From Zerene cesonia (Eukaryota > Arthropoda > Insecta > Lepidoptera > Pieridae), in NCBI RefSeq assembly GCF_012273895.1, contig NC_052115.1, forward strand, positions 6,999,183-7,063,182: DNA of 64,000 bases. Reading direction: 5' to 3'. Under the pieces are notes generated by a model. That model did not search any database. It was given only the letters and a program-made list of their open reading frames with translations, and was not told where the DNA came from. Shown in pieces: positions 35,601-45,202 of the stretch. Numbering within the stretch: the stretch's first letter is position 1; every line of letters begins with the position of its first letter. Both the position numbers and the translations under genes were made by a program.

Positions 35601-38600
35601 GTATTGTTGAGATGGTATTAAAGGGATGATTATTGAGGTCAACGGTTTTAAAACGCTTAGAATGTCGTTGATGTTATTAGAGTAGAATATTTAGATTAAA
35701 ACGCAGATGTCAAGGGTATTTGCTAAATGTGCAGTGATAGCTGGTTTTCGTTTGGGGAAATATTAGTAATGTATTTTTTATCTATGCTATTATATTATCT
35801 GTGGTTTCAATTTACGCTGATTAATTTTGATGAATTGTTTCTGGTACTCTGTGTAGTTATGAAATAATTTGAAATTCTGAAATAATTACGAGGTTTTTAT
35901 ATAAATGTAGCATTTTTTGTTTAATTTTTTTGCTAACCGATGTTTCTTAAATGAAGGATTTTTTTATTTTGTTGCTAGATAAATCTTTACATGCATGGAT
36001 TCAAGAATTTTAACTGGTGCCTCAACTTAAGAGACGTAGGTGACTTTGTGCGCAGAATAGTATTATTTGTAATATAATTAAAAACAAATTGAAATTTTTG
36101 AGTTTTGTCGTACAAAACAGTAATGAGGAAAGACAATGCAATATTCAAATAGGGTTATAATACCTATACGTGTTATAGCCAGATCATAGCGTTCCTTTTT
36201 TGTAGTGTACGTGCTGAATTCTAATGTGCCTATTTCGAAATAAACGAGTATCAATTGTATCTGATTGGGTTGGTAATGTATTTATAATAATTATATACCA
36301 CAGTATTGTGAGTATAAGCAGAAAAAGAGATATTGGAGGAGGAGTTTGTATAATGAACTTTAATTTCATCATCAGCCCATATTGGTTCCTACTGTAGGGA
36401 CTCGGGCCTCTTATGACGATTTAGGCCTTAATGCACCACGCTGGCCATGAGCGTTTTGGCATATGTGATGTCATGGAACTTTTGTTTCTTCGACATGCCA
36501 GTTTTCTCTCAATTTAAACCTTTCTTATAACTTTATGAAACTAACTTTTGCAAATAGGGCGAGTAATTTACTGGGCTAAATTCCAATTGGTATTTTTTTT
36601 TAAGTATTGAATACAAGTTGTGTCGCGCGGTCGAATCCCAAAAGCAAGTTTTTCTATGGCTCATGTATTATTTTATTACATTAGCCACTTCACTGCCAAG
36701 TATAATCACAATATGTTTAGTGATTCTCGCGTGAAAGAGTAACAAACGAAGAGTATATAGATGTATCCATATAAACAACTCTTCTCGTTGTAAGTAGGAT
36801 ATCACAAAATATGCAAAAACACGATAACCACAAGCAAAGCGACGGACTATGTAAATAAAAGCGAATGTACAGCTCGGATTATCGCGGTTAACAATAGGCC
36901 TATTTCATCAGAAGAACTTTGTGCGGTCGAAACGGTTACTCCGCTTTCATCTTTGTTACCATTTGCGAGTAATTATGCTAAAGTTTGCGTGTTTGTGTGT
37001 TGGTGATTACGCTAGAACTATTGTGCTAGTGTTGGCATTGAGCGAGTGAATCTGCTCGCTGTGGAAGAGCATCGTATATCGCAAATGGAGTATTTATATA
37101 CTTATTAAATATATATTGTAAGAAAGCGAAGCTAGAAGTGACCTTGCTGCTTGTAGTTATGCTCGCGTAAGTTCGTATTCCGTAGGAATATCGGGATAAA
37201 AAGTTGCCTATATGTTATTCCAGTTGTCCAGCTGTCTATGCACCAAATTTCATTGCAATCGGTTTAGTAGTTTTTGCGTGAAAGAGCAACAAACACACAC
37301 ACATCCTTACAAACTTTCTCATTTATAATATTAGTAGGATGTACATTCAATTCCCTAATTATTATTATATGTACTTAATATATCTATATTTTTCTCATTA
37401 AGGGTTATAATAATATATAAACTTCATAAACATAAATATAAATAATATGTTATTAATAACAACATATGTTATACGCAACTGTACAATCTAAACTTATAAA
37501 GTGGATGAGTTTGTTGATTTGCGAGTTAAACTAATGTTTCATTTATAACGAAGATCATAGGCTAAAACATTATACACGACGTGGTTGAAACCGCAGAGCA
37601 TAGTTTAAAATATATCCCTAAAAATACGATGTAAAAGCAATCTCCAAACTATAACAACCGCTCGCAAACCAACTGGCGGGCGTTTTTTTAAAACATCTGC
37701 CAATTGCTCCGTAACTCACGTAACGATTGTATTTGAAAACCTGCCAAGTTTACAGAATCGATGCAGTTCACACTACGGACGGGGTTAACTAACTTATATT
37801 GCTGCACAATCCTAAAATGATTAGTTTTATCTCGCAGGGTCGCTTCCTTGTTCCGAATTATCCGTTGGTTGTGTGACGCATCCGAAATCCGAAGGTGATT
37901 GTTTCAAGCTTCTTTGTATACGATTTGGATGGAATAAAGAATGCTTATATATCTATGCTGCATATAATATTTTGTTATTTTTTTTTATTAGGTCGTCGAA
38001 AATTATGGAATAGGTAAAGAAGCTTCTAAATTACTATGTTAAAAACAATTACTCAGGGATTTTTAAGAAAATTAATACATTTCGAACAAACCGTTATTAT
38101 TTTTACGTCCAAAAATAAAAACGAGTTGGTTTTCATTATCGTATATATATCGATAATATAAACAAAACAATTTGGGAGCGAACAATCCTCTTATGTGATA
38201 AGCTACATAAAAAAAACTTCAACAAACATTTGTTGATGAGATGGAAATAGGAACAAATATAATATTGAGCCCTTTTTTATAGTGGGGAAATCTCGCATAG
38301 ATACATAACCCACAGACTGAGAACTGAGAACAGACATGTGGGGATAACTCCGAAACTGTCTATATTTTCTTTTATTACAAGGGCTAAACCACGGTAGAAA
38401 GCTAGTTCACTATACAATTTAAATATCATAATACCATATCGCATTTTGTGCATAATACTGTTAGACTTCCTTACATATCCCTGCTATATCCTTTGACTTT
38501 ATGCACCACAATCTCATATCTATAATCCCATATTAGATTCTCTCTCTAATTGACTTGCGGTAACTTAGGAAACGAATACCGTGTGCCGTATTTTCTTTCT

Positions 38601-41600
38601 TTCCTATTAAATAACAATTTTTAATTATAATTTTAAGGTTATTTCATGAAACATGTATGAATGTTACAGATAATATAAGGGCGAAGTAAATAATTCACAC
38701 AAGCTTTGGTTACGTTCGACATTTTGAGCTAGCAATATTATGACAAATACCCCTATTTATTACTTAAGTGCCTGTCTGAGAAATTAAGAATTTAAAATAA
38801 ACATGCCTGTTAAATCCTTATTGTTTTATATAAGTTTAAGATATAAACTCATTATTATGTCTAACTATTTATTTCTTACAACTTTGGAACTTGTAGATTT
38901 TCTGTTGCCCCAATATATTTGTTTTATATAATAAAATCGCACAGGTTGCATCGAATGCGCTACCCGCTTTGAAGGACTAGGGGATAAGGATTTACAGCGA
39001 GAATAAAAGAAAGGAATGAGAAGGGTAAATGTGTATCTGTTGTCTACCTACTTTTTATATTCGTTTATTTTTACTCCATCCTTCTAATATTATAAATGTG
39101 AGTGTGTTTATTTATGTTTTTGTTTGTTAATCTTTCGTAACCGAGCGATTGAATAAGAAGATTTATATGTCTCGTAATAGATAGGAGATAGAGTAAAATA
39201 GGCTTCTTTTTACGTGGGAAAACACCTCCTTCCCATGGGAATTTCTCTTACTACGCGGCCGAAGCCGGAGGCAGATAGCTTCTATCCCATGCAATATTTT
39301 GTTAAATATCTAGGAATATTTGTATCTTCACATTATAAAGCATACATTATTACAGTTTCAGCTTCGACATCCAACCTTTTATGATGTGAAAACATTTTTA
39401 ATTAATGCAGCGTTTCTAAAAATAACATAGATTTGAAGTCTATCGATAAGACATAAGAAAACCTCAGAGTTGGTACGGATTCCAAGACAACTAACGGCGT
39501 AATTGTTTCGTAGAAAAGTAAGCTTTTGGATTTATAGTTTAGCGGCTTATAAATAACAACGTTCTTATACTAGACTAGCAGTCCGCCACGGCTTCACCTT
39601 TGGTACATGTATAGCCTATGTTACTTAGAGAAGATGCAGTTTTCTGATGGTGTAAGAATTATTGGAATAGATCTGGTAATTTTGTATGAAAACATTATAA
39701 GCAAAAACTCAAATTTTACCGCTTTGTAAGATTAGTTTTCATTGTAAATATATACACATAACATCAGATAATAGTAAAATTAGTTATGTAGCACATTATC
39801 ATCATCATCAGCCCATATATGTTCCCACTGCTGGGACACGGGCCTTCTAAGAGGGCTCAGGCCATAATCCACCACGCCGGCTAAGTGCGGGTTGGCAGAT
39901 GTCACATCTCGTCGAAATTTCAATTCTTGGACATGCCGGTTTCCTCACGATGTTGTCCTTCATCGTTTTAAGGAGTGGTGATGTTATCCACATGTGCAGA
40001 TAAATTGAAAAATCAATTTATTTCCTGCACGCTCACTCGGTCTCGAACCCCGACTTGTCGAGGTCCGAAGTCCGAGGTTCACAGCACTGAGTTACCACTG
40101 CTTTTCTTATGTAATACACTACTTACAAATCTTATTCTACCCTTAGAATAAATCTCATTTCTTCTCCCCTCGTACACAGCACACGCGGGCATTAGTAACA
40201 AAAAGTACACAAGGATTGTAAACTTTAGTACTTTGAATTACTAAAACCTGCATGGACCTCTTCTAGATGACACAGCATATTCTTCTTTTTCTTCTTCTCT
40301 CCATTTTTTTCATAGCTTTCTTTCACGAAGATTTCATGTCTGATAGCGGTTAATGTAATCCAAATTGGAATGTGTCCACTTACAAATTAAATATACGAAT
40401 AAAAACAAATTAATATAGTTATATATTATTTCTTTACTACTTTACCAGTGTAGTTTTTATTGTATAATAAAATAATGAAAAAATCAAAGCTAGTAATAGC
40501 TATAGGCAAATATATTAAGTACTGATCCGATCATGATTATTTTTTATCAATAGAAAGCTCCTATTAAGATGTGAATTATAGTAATATGTTATATATAGTA
40601 TAGGTTATTTTAAAGTGACGTGCCTAAAAACAAAGGAGGTACTCAATTTCACTTACTTTGTTGGTTTTCTTATACGATAACTCAGTTCGTTTTCAATCAT
40701 GATTGAAATTATGTAAAATTATATTAAGACTTAACTGTATACTGTATTATTTTCTTGTGTTTGATTCTACGCGAGTATTATACATTTAGAAATTAAATAC
40801 TTTTATGCGGATTTTAAACGCGGTTTACTCATTATATTATTAAACCGACGTTTCGAACACTTTACAGCGAGCGTGGTCACGGGGAGACTGACGGGTTAAT
40901 AATATAATGAATAAATCGCGTTTAAAATCCGTTAAAAAGTCTTTGATTTCTAAAAGTATACTGTATTGTTGAAGACAATAAACGATTTCTATTTTTGCCG
41001 TAAAATATACCACTATTATAATCATCGCAAGATTATTCATAGGTTGAATCGTTCATACATATTGACTGCGGGGAAACAGGCTTTTAAGGTATTGAATCAT
41101 TCTACTAATTTTAATTTATATCAAGCTAGCTGCGCCCCGCGGTTTCACCCGCGTAAGTCCGTATCCTGTAGGAATATCGGTATAAAAAGTTGCCTATATG
41201 TTATTCCAGTTGTCCAGCTATCTACGTACCAAATTTCATTGCAATAGGTTCAGTAGTTTTTGCGTGAAAGAGCAACAAACACACACATCCTTACAAACTG
41301 TCGCCTTTATAATATTAGTAGGAGGTAGGATTAGTTTTTGCGTTAAATTCGGATACATTTTTAAATCAAATTTCGATTAAAGTTTATGATATATTATGAT
41401 GAATTGAAATCAAAATAATGAACTGCATACTTATCAGAATTAATCAATACCTACTAATTGGATATGGCGAGTTACATTGTTTCTATTAAAATTTATAACT
41501 ATCATATCACGTTAGCAAACATCGTGATAACATTTAAGGCTAAAGATTTATGAAGCATTATCATAATTTAATAACATTATTGTTGTGTTAATGCAATAAA

Positions 41601-43980
41601 CACAAAATATATTTGGAGCGACGCATTTTATGACTGTGTTACAAGTAACAGTATTTTTTACAAATGTGTGTTGCTGGATTGAGAAATATTTTAATAAAAA
41701 AATTATATACAAAGGGTGAATAAGCGAATTAACAAGTGACAAGCATTTATTGGATTCCAAAGTTAAATACATATAGTTTTTGAAAATAAAACAAAACACG
41801 CTTTAATAATAGAACGAACTTATCTCATATGCTCTTATACAGTATACGTAAAAGTATGTAAATATGGGGATCATTATCAAGATAATGAGATAGACTCATG
41901 AAATTATTGTATTGTCATCGATCCTTGATAAGCGTTCAAAGTTTGAATGAAATCAGACCGTTTGAAAGTCAAAATCGAGTTTAAAGGCGTCAATACATAC
42001 AAATATACAGAGATTAATATAAGCGTATTAAAGTGTGCTATACACGGTAGTGATTCGAAGCAAATTCAAATAAAAATTATGTCAAAACAGAGCAACACGG
42101 CTCTGTTACGATGTGGAATTTCTTAGGAAACATGTTTTGCACTATTTCTTCTTTCTTTCTCTTTGTGGTATTTTCGGGTAGTCGGTTTGTAGTTAAATAA
42201 TACATGTTTAACGCAGACTTGGATTATAATGTATCTTTTATCATATGTATCTGATATCATTGGTTATTTTCTAATTAATAGTTTCATTACAATGGAAATA
42301 GTCTCACAACAAAATCTTAAATAAATTATTTGCGAATAAGAAACATTTCTTCCGTGTTGCTCCATAAAATATTAAAATACCCAGTGTTTATAAATGCTTA
42401 AAAAGTCAAAAATTCAAAAGCTTTAACCTTTTTGCTTTATGTCTAAAACGTAATATTTATAATTAATTGGAACCTACAGCACATAAGCGTATGTTATAAT
42501 TTTAGATAAAATCTGTCATTAAATTCGAATAAATAAATTATGCGTATGTACTGTAAGATGTTTATAATTAAAATTGATCGGGAAATCGTAAATTGGGTTC
42601 TGTAAGTTGAAATGGTTTGAGTATTGGAGTATTTACTAAGTAATAAAATTTGTTATAAAGAATAGTTTCTGTGTAGCTGTTCGTGGATGGTAAGAAGGAG
42701 GCTGTATATAATATGCTGTTTATTGGATTACTAATAGTCCAAAACATCATCATAATTAATATATATTATAATCACTCTTATACTAATACCTGTTTTTAAA
42801 AATATGAAAAAATGTTTATGCTATTTTCTCGATACGAATTTCTCTGCTTTGTTTCAGTATTCGGTCGTTAATAAAATTGTTGTATTGTACAGAAAGTGGT
42901 TGAGTTTTCATGTAATATTTTTGAGCGGCAATCAAAGTCTAAGTGTTCTTATTGAATCGCAAAGCGAAGTTACATCTTAGAATGAGGCATTCAGAAGCAA
43001 TTCTGTGTGTCTCTCCCGTCTCAATGAAGGCTTTGAGACGATTGCGTTATAATAGATGCCCTAGCTATTGTGTGAATTTTATATAAAGTCACTTATTCTC
43101 TCACCACTTTTTACTACTACTAGCTGTAATGTGGTCCACGCTTTCATTTTGTGGTACATTTTATATAGCTTTCCGCCATAAATGCTTCCATTTAAAGAAT
43201 TTTCGAATCGGACCAGTAGTTCCTTAGATTAGCGCGTCCAAACAGACCAACTCCAACTGACCAACTATTATTACTAGTATAGATATGAGGAAGCGTTTAT
43301 TGTGCTTTAATTATTCATGACAAGTTCGTGATTATAAGCCATTATTGTATTTTTATAATTATTAAAGCTACTACTTTAATTGTAGCCACAAGATTAATAA
43401 CCTGCTAATTATATTATATATAGCTAAACGTTTTAAATATCCTTTAAACGATACTTAAATATCTGTCAATTGACTAATTATGATTCTTTTAATTAGTTTT
43501 CCTTAATTCTCTTATATTGTTAAAAATAAAATAATGTGCTTTAAAGAAAACCTATAATATTTCCTACAAGGTAAGATAATTTTTGAATTCGTTAATTTCT
43601 GACCAGCTCACATAAATTTTCCTAAGTTATTCATTTTAAAGAAAGAAAGAAAAAGAAGGAATCCTTCTTTCTCCTTTTTTTTTCTATTTTTTTTTATTTT
43701 ATTTTCTAATTAATATAGGATAGGTACTATAAGTATCTTATACACCATTAGCCCCACGATTGCCCGATCACAACTTAGCTAAGCGAGTGTAAGTGAGAAA
43801 AGCGAAGCGGTGCGTACCTAACTCACCGTCGTGCATCGGGTCGATGGTGTGTATCATGAGCTGCAGCAGACCGTGTCTGAACTTTGCTGCCGGCGGCGCC
43901 TTGCTGCTCCCCGGCGCGGCCGTCACCGTCGCCGTATTGGTGCCGACTGACGTCTCGCTGGATGTTGTCGCGTTGCCGTG
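14437..43980 (-). CDS. Nckx30C: Potassium-dependent sodium/calcium exchanger (NCKX, SLC24 family), C-terminal 328 aa, 5' exons missing
   Basis: Seen: minus-strand exons 43980-43827, 28481-28285, 25733-25595, 23252-23000 and 14680-14437 join in one frame of 328 residues (phases 1, 0, 1, 2) ending in TAG. In order: an Ala/Thr-rich cytosolic loop; FRHGLLQLMIHTIDP; KVDEKATQLHAIASLK; an Ala-rich stretch; an acidic DLEDD; a helix before LPDTRTPRGKK; two helices; the second transport repeat (GLTLLAAGTSVPDLITS .. GSNIFDVTVG); LPLPWLLYGLI; and two final helices ending LEYGYLHCPSE. Known: NCKX proteins export calcium plus potassium in exchange for sodium at the plasma membrane. The TSVPD aspartate and GSNIFD asparagine are ion-binding positions. 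The match by eye is strongest to the fly Nckx30C/vertebrate NCKX1-2 group. The first transport repeat and N-terminus are not visible here. The family is certain; the orthologue name is likely. Confidence 0.88.
15375..15463 (-). repeat. 3' fragment of family D SINE
   Basis: Plus-strand catcatcagcccatatatgt and cactgctgggacacaggcct match the 3' part of the copy at 39797. Truncated before the tRNA head, as expected for 5'-truncated insertion. Confidence 0.6.
15595..15757 (-). repeat. Retroposon fragment (family B/A type head)
   Basis: Plus-strand cacactaataccatgaacag at one end and accggggcgaacagctag at the other are the usual ends in reverse orientation. Confidence 0.5.
20725..20835 (-). repeat. 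Family G repeat
   Basis: Plus-strand agttttagtcggtaggaatc, cgacataatccacggctctt and tccccgggggccgtgggtat. The inverted partner lies at 22370-22500. Confidence 0.55.
21659..21800 (-). repeat. Partial family C SINE-like copy
   Basis: Plus-strand gatggtaaatgatcactacc and cgcccatgaacagtcgcaga match the 3' half of the family in minus orientation. Only this half is present. It lies in the exchanger intron 14681-22999. Confidence 0.6.
21868..21970 (+). repeat. Family F retroposon tail
   Basis: gcctggtgacaaacggatgt, agacagacgtacagcgaagt and aaagggtccctttcgacctt. Same block order as at 50375, 58555 and 62375. Confidence 0.5.
22370..22500 (+). repeat. Family G repeat, inverted relative to 20725-20835
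   Basis: gtggggaaatcttacgtaga, cacgtctcccggggaaagga, tatgtcggattcctaccgac and taaaaacccactctgttgcg. A short third copy starts at 38277 (tagtggggaaatctcgcata). Confidence 0.55.
23000..23252 (-). CDS. Nckx30C: NCKX exon: second transport (alpha-2) repeat
   Basis: Acceptor attccag (ending at 23253) and donor gtgagt (from 22999). It encodes KKLFPITFIGSIVW, a Trp-rich helix, IPPEVMG and the ion-binding motifs AAGTSVPDLITS and SSVGSNIFDVTVG. This is the most conserved part of the exchanger and is intact. The family-specific Asp (in SVPD) and Asn (in GSNIF) are both present, so the transport site is expected to be functional. Confidence 0.9.
23318..23605 (+). repeat. Family C SINE-like copy close to an exchanger splice site
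   Basis: Starts gtgggagaccagcttcggca and runs through ttggtgagtggggaaacc to accaccaactcagttgc. It is antisense to the exchanger, and its start is only about 65 bp from the acceptor of the 23000-23252 exon. The long open frames here are side effects. Confidence 0.65.
24547..24630 (+). repeat. tRNA-like retroposon head with paired ends
   Basis: gaggcggga at 24547-24555 can pair with tcccgcctc at 24615-24623. In between are gatgaccgagaggctaggcg and the B-box ggattcgaatcc. The fold mimics a tRNA, but the arm spacing and the ~20-base central part do not give a normal anticodon arm. Confidence 0.5.
25360..25580 (-). repeat. Retroposon 3' fragment
   Basis: cacactaatattataaatgt at the low end and gtcgcgggcgaaagctagtc at the high end: a copy in minus orientation whose head almost touches the exchanger exon at 25595. 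Confidence 0.58.
25595..25733 (-). CDS. Nckx30C: NCKX exon: helix before the second transport repeat
   Basis: Acceptor ccacag (ending at 25734) and donor gtaaga (from 25594). Residues 118-163: acidic IGDLEDD, PLDMSWP, then a membrane helix, ITYLLVAPIVFPLWITLPD, ending TRTPR. Phase 0 start and phase 1 end, so TPR|G KK is rebuilt across the intron. Confidence 0.87.
25965..26275 (+). repeat. Family E repeat interrupted by another element
   Basis: Family E starts (ttcacctgtacgtttgcatg, to 25992), is broken by about 140 bp with tcactgatggacgtaggcct, and resumes (tctatcggccgaatttaatt from about 26150; gatcgccgggattaaataaa at the end). A nested insertion. Confidence 0.5.
27600..27672 (+). repeat. 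Dispersed repeat fragment next to the hairpin
   Basis: cttgacaagtgtacaaagtt, tgaattaaatctgtccgcat and gaagaaggtcaagatagag match 41925-41985 (cttgataagcgttcaaagtt, tgaatgaaatcagaccgttt). Confidence 0.45.
27674..27737. repeat. Perfect 29-bp hairpin, 6-base loop
   Basis: Arm gagtcggtaacatacaaaca.. (27674-27702) is exactly reverse-complemented at 27709-27737; the loop is aataca. The stem ends sharply on both sides. It lies in the exchanger intron between exons 25733 and 28285, next to a dispersed repeat (27615-27670) also seen at 41915-41985. Confidence 0.9.
28285..28481 (-). CDS. Nckx30C: NCKX exon: conserved KVDEKATQLHAIASLK loop and Ala-rich insert
   Basis: Acceptor gatctag (ending at 28482) and donor gtgagt (from 28284). 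It joins the upstream exon in phase 1, giving DGKVDEKATQLHAIASLK, and ends in phase 0 after AIEE. Between the conserved blocks lies an alanine-rich, GC-rich stretch (about residues 74-95 of the 328-residue fragment) with no obvious structure, in the part of the loop that varies most in this family. Confidence 0.86.
29283..29475 (-). repeat. Retroposon fragment
   Basis: tataaataacgtgtcgcatt, accgattttaatcaaatttg and acccggacggagccgggcgt are the usual blocks of a decayed copy; the related copy is at 35030-35213. Confidence 0.5.
30210..30392 (+). repeat. Retroposon fragment (family B)
   Basis: cgactagctgttcgcctggc, ttcgcccgtggaacttatat, ending ctttatgatattagtataga. A 62-bp AT-poor head is followed by diverged body. 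Confidence 0.58.
32565..32870 (-). repeat. Family C SINE-like copy with internal duplication
   Basis: Matches the whole family in minus orientation. Its end part is duplicated: 32578-32612 and 32620-32654 are near-identical 35-bp units with a 42-bp period. A 21-bp tandem duplication also follows at 32873-32914. The 144-aa frame across it is spurious. Confidence 0.65.
32873..32914. repeat. 21-bp tandem duplication
   Basis: Two exact copies of cctttccagtcaattcctta + t, directly next to the family C copy. Confidence 0.85.
33212..33420 (+). repeat. Retroposon head fragment
   Basis: ggactagcttttgcccgcgg, then ttaaattcgaattaaaaccc and acagacacagacggcggaaa: the 'ctagcttttgcccgcggctt' type head common in Lepidoptera. 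Confidence 0.5.
34020..34190 (+). repeat. Retroposon 3' fragment (family A)
   Basis: ctagctgcgccctgcggttt, the atgtgttattccagttgtcc section and attgcaatcggttcagtaat match the copies at 37130 and 41125. All three are in the same orientation. Confidence 0.6.
35030..35213 (-). repeat. Retroposon fragment
   Basis: tataaattacgtgtcacaat, catttgcagtttgatccaac and cccgggcggagctgggatgg, ending in gctag. Pairs with 29283-29475. Confidence 0.5.
36366..36475 (-). repeat. 3' fragment of family D SINE
   Basis: Plus-strand catcatcagcccatattggt and the ggcctcttatgacgatttag section match the same 3' part, with more substitutions. Confidence 0.55.
37130..37340 (+). repeat. Retroposon 3' fragment (family A)
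   Basis: cgtaggaatatcgggataaa, tatgttattccagttgtcca, attgcaatcggtttagtagt and a tail with aacacacacacatccttaca and tataatattagtagga, as in the copy at 41125. Confidence 0.62.
38270..38350 (+). repeat. Short family G fragment
   Basis: cctttttttatagtggggaa-type head with atctcgcatagatacataac and then decay. Confidence 0.35.
39080..39280 (-). repeat. Retroposon 3' fragment
   Basis: tctaatattataaatgtgag at the low end, then tacgcggccgaagccggagg and cagatagct at the high end; minus orientation. Confidence 0.5.
39572..39700 (+). repeat. Retroposon fragment (family B), truncated
   Basis: gactagcagtccgccacggc and ttcacctttggtacatgtat match the family head; the end is lost. Confidence 0.5.
39797..40105 (-). 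repeat. tRNA-derived SINE with A and B boxes and (ATG)n tail (family D)
   Basis: On the minus strand the element starts gcagtggtaactcagtgctg, has an A-box match at 40097-40085 and a B box, GGTTCGAGACC, at 40049-40039, then a body ending in ..gggaacatatatgggctgat and a short ATG-repeat tail at 39797-39812. The pol III boxes, about 36 bp apart, mark it as tRNA-derived. It is the longest of three copies. Confidence 0.7.
40807..40926. repeat. 36-bp inverted repeat; Penelope-type element end (tentative)
   Basis: cggattttaaacgcggttta.. (from 40807) is repeated in reverse complement by ..cgcgtttaaaatccg (to about 40930), 34 of 36 bases matching. Between the arms are ccgacgtttcgaacacttta, cagcgagcgtggtcacgggg and gactgacgggtt. 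This middle block is a familiar dispersed sequence in moth genomes and resembles the pseudo-LTR ends of Penelope-like retroelements. Confidence 0.55.
41125..41325 (+). repeat. Retroposon 3' fragment (family A), best-preserved copy
   Basis: Starts ctagctgcgccccgcggttt, has every block of the family in order and ends tttataatattagtagga. Two open frames here (41198-41380 and part of 40966-41247) are by-products. Confidence 0.65.
41915..41990 (+). repeat. Dispersed repeat fragment
   Basis: Partner of 27600-27672, continuing to aggcgtcaatacatacaaat where the other copy has the hairpin arm. Confidence 0.45.
43120..43288 (+). repeat. Retroposon fragment (family B), decayed
   Basis: ctagctgtaatgtggtccac, gaccagtagttccttagatt, ending ctattattactagtatagat. 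Many substitutions compared with 55468-55622. Confidence 0.45.
43827..43980 (-). CDS. Nckx30C: NCKX exon: cytosolic loop
   Basis: On the minus strand the exon starts after the acceptor ccgcag (43986-43981), is read in phase 0 and ends at the donor gtgagt (43826-43821). It holds 51 codons plus one base. The first part is a Thr/Ala/Pro-rich low-complexity loop; the end is the conserved FRHGLLQLMIHTIDPMHDG. The exon is GC-rich. It is the most upstream exchanger exon recognised in the window. Confidence 0.85.
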
Positions 43981-44461
43981 CTGCGGGAGGGGGGATTTGA
44001 TTAACATGACGGTAGAATGAAATGTTATATATAAATATGTAGATATGTAGATTATGATACTTATATGTTTGCGCTAATATATTTTAAGAAAATTTTGTTT
44101 GTTGGACTACAATAATTGCGCATTAAATATAAAGGTTCAACGTTTAAATTTCAATTAATTTGGCTTTAAAATATAATTAATAGACCTCTGAATAAATTTA
44201 ATTAAGTCCGTAGTTTTATTTATTTAAATACAAAGATATTTAGTAGTTAAATTTAGAAATCATTGATAATGTGAATATAGATTTACCAATTTTTATTATT
44301 TTCCTTACAGGACCTTAATAGGAGCTAGGTGTACGTGTCATCTTTTATTATGATTCTTTTTTGATACGTATAGTTTAAAAAATGTTACTGAGCACCTCCG
44401 AAAGCTCAGAAAATTTACAACTACATTTCAGTTCAACGTTTAAAAAGCAAGGACGTTTCAT

Positions 44462-45202
44462 TTAATTGCATTTACAGACGGTTTAACTTCATTCGAGTTT
44501 CTTCAACATATTCCAATCTTGTTGACTCCAACAAAATACGCGGACCAAATATGTTCTCGATGTTGTGCTGTATATGTTCAGAGTTTTAGTGTCTTATATA
44601 GATGTCGATAGGCAGAATCAAATAAAAAAATCGAATTAAATTTGCGAAAATTCAAGAATTAACCTTAATCTTTTACGAATTTTAACAATCCAAAACAAAG
44701 TTTCATTTGTCCTTCCTTTTTTTTGATAAACCAACCGATTACTTTTTAAATATTCGAACAGGCAGATAACAACAAAACAGACTAAAAATTCATTTAAAAA
44801 AAGAATAATCTAATATTGAATATTGACTCAACAAATATGCAAACTCTTTGAATTTATAACCTCTTTCTTTTTAAAGTCTGAAAACACTAACACATTACGC
44901 TCACGAATAAAACTGCTTTATTTCAAAACTGGAGCAAGAAGTAGAACGCAAACGAAATGTCAGAGCCTCTCCAACGTAGTGCAGATACTAAGTTTTGCAG
45001 AACCATGCCAGTCCTTGGATAGATACAGAACCCATTTAAATTTTTCGTTATTTAATTAGTATGAAGAGAGCGGAATTTAATAACTTGACAAATCTCCTGG
45101 CAAAAGCATATGTTTCTTAGAATGTTATAATAACAAATCGCTGCTTAAGACTTTTTATTGTTACAAATAAAACAATTGAAAGTTTTATTAATAGTATATA
45201 TA
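44462..45202 (+). repeat. Left copy of duplicated ~750 bp flank of the gap
   Basis: Starts ttaattgcatttacagacgg and runs to the base before the N run. It matches 46203-46985 in the same order with scattered substitutions and small indels. No convincing coding content: the short open frames in both copies are not alike beyond what the DNA match gives. Confidence 0.9.

Larger units (their letters stand above)
28482..43826 (-). other. 15.3-kb exchanger intron
   Basis: Holds many retroposon fragments, the Penelope-like inverted repeat at 40807 and an unexplained GC-rich segment at 34455-34575. No exon supported. Confidence 0.7.

Noticed and set aside
40807..40930. Hammerhead ribozyme in the Penelope-like end (minus strand ctgtaaagtgttcgaaacgt).
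   Set aside because: GAAAC and GTC are in suitable places, but the required CTGANGA core reads CTGTAAA, lacking the catalytic G, and the stem is only 1-2 bp.
43793..44020. 75-residue plus-strand frame.
   Set aside because: Antisense shadow of the conserved exchanger loop exon 43827-43980.
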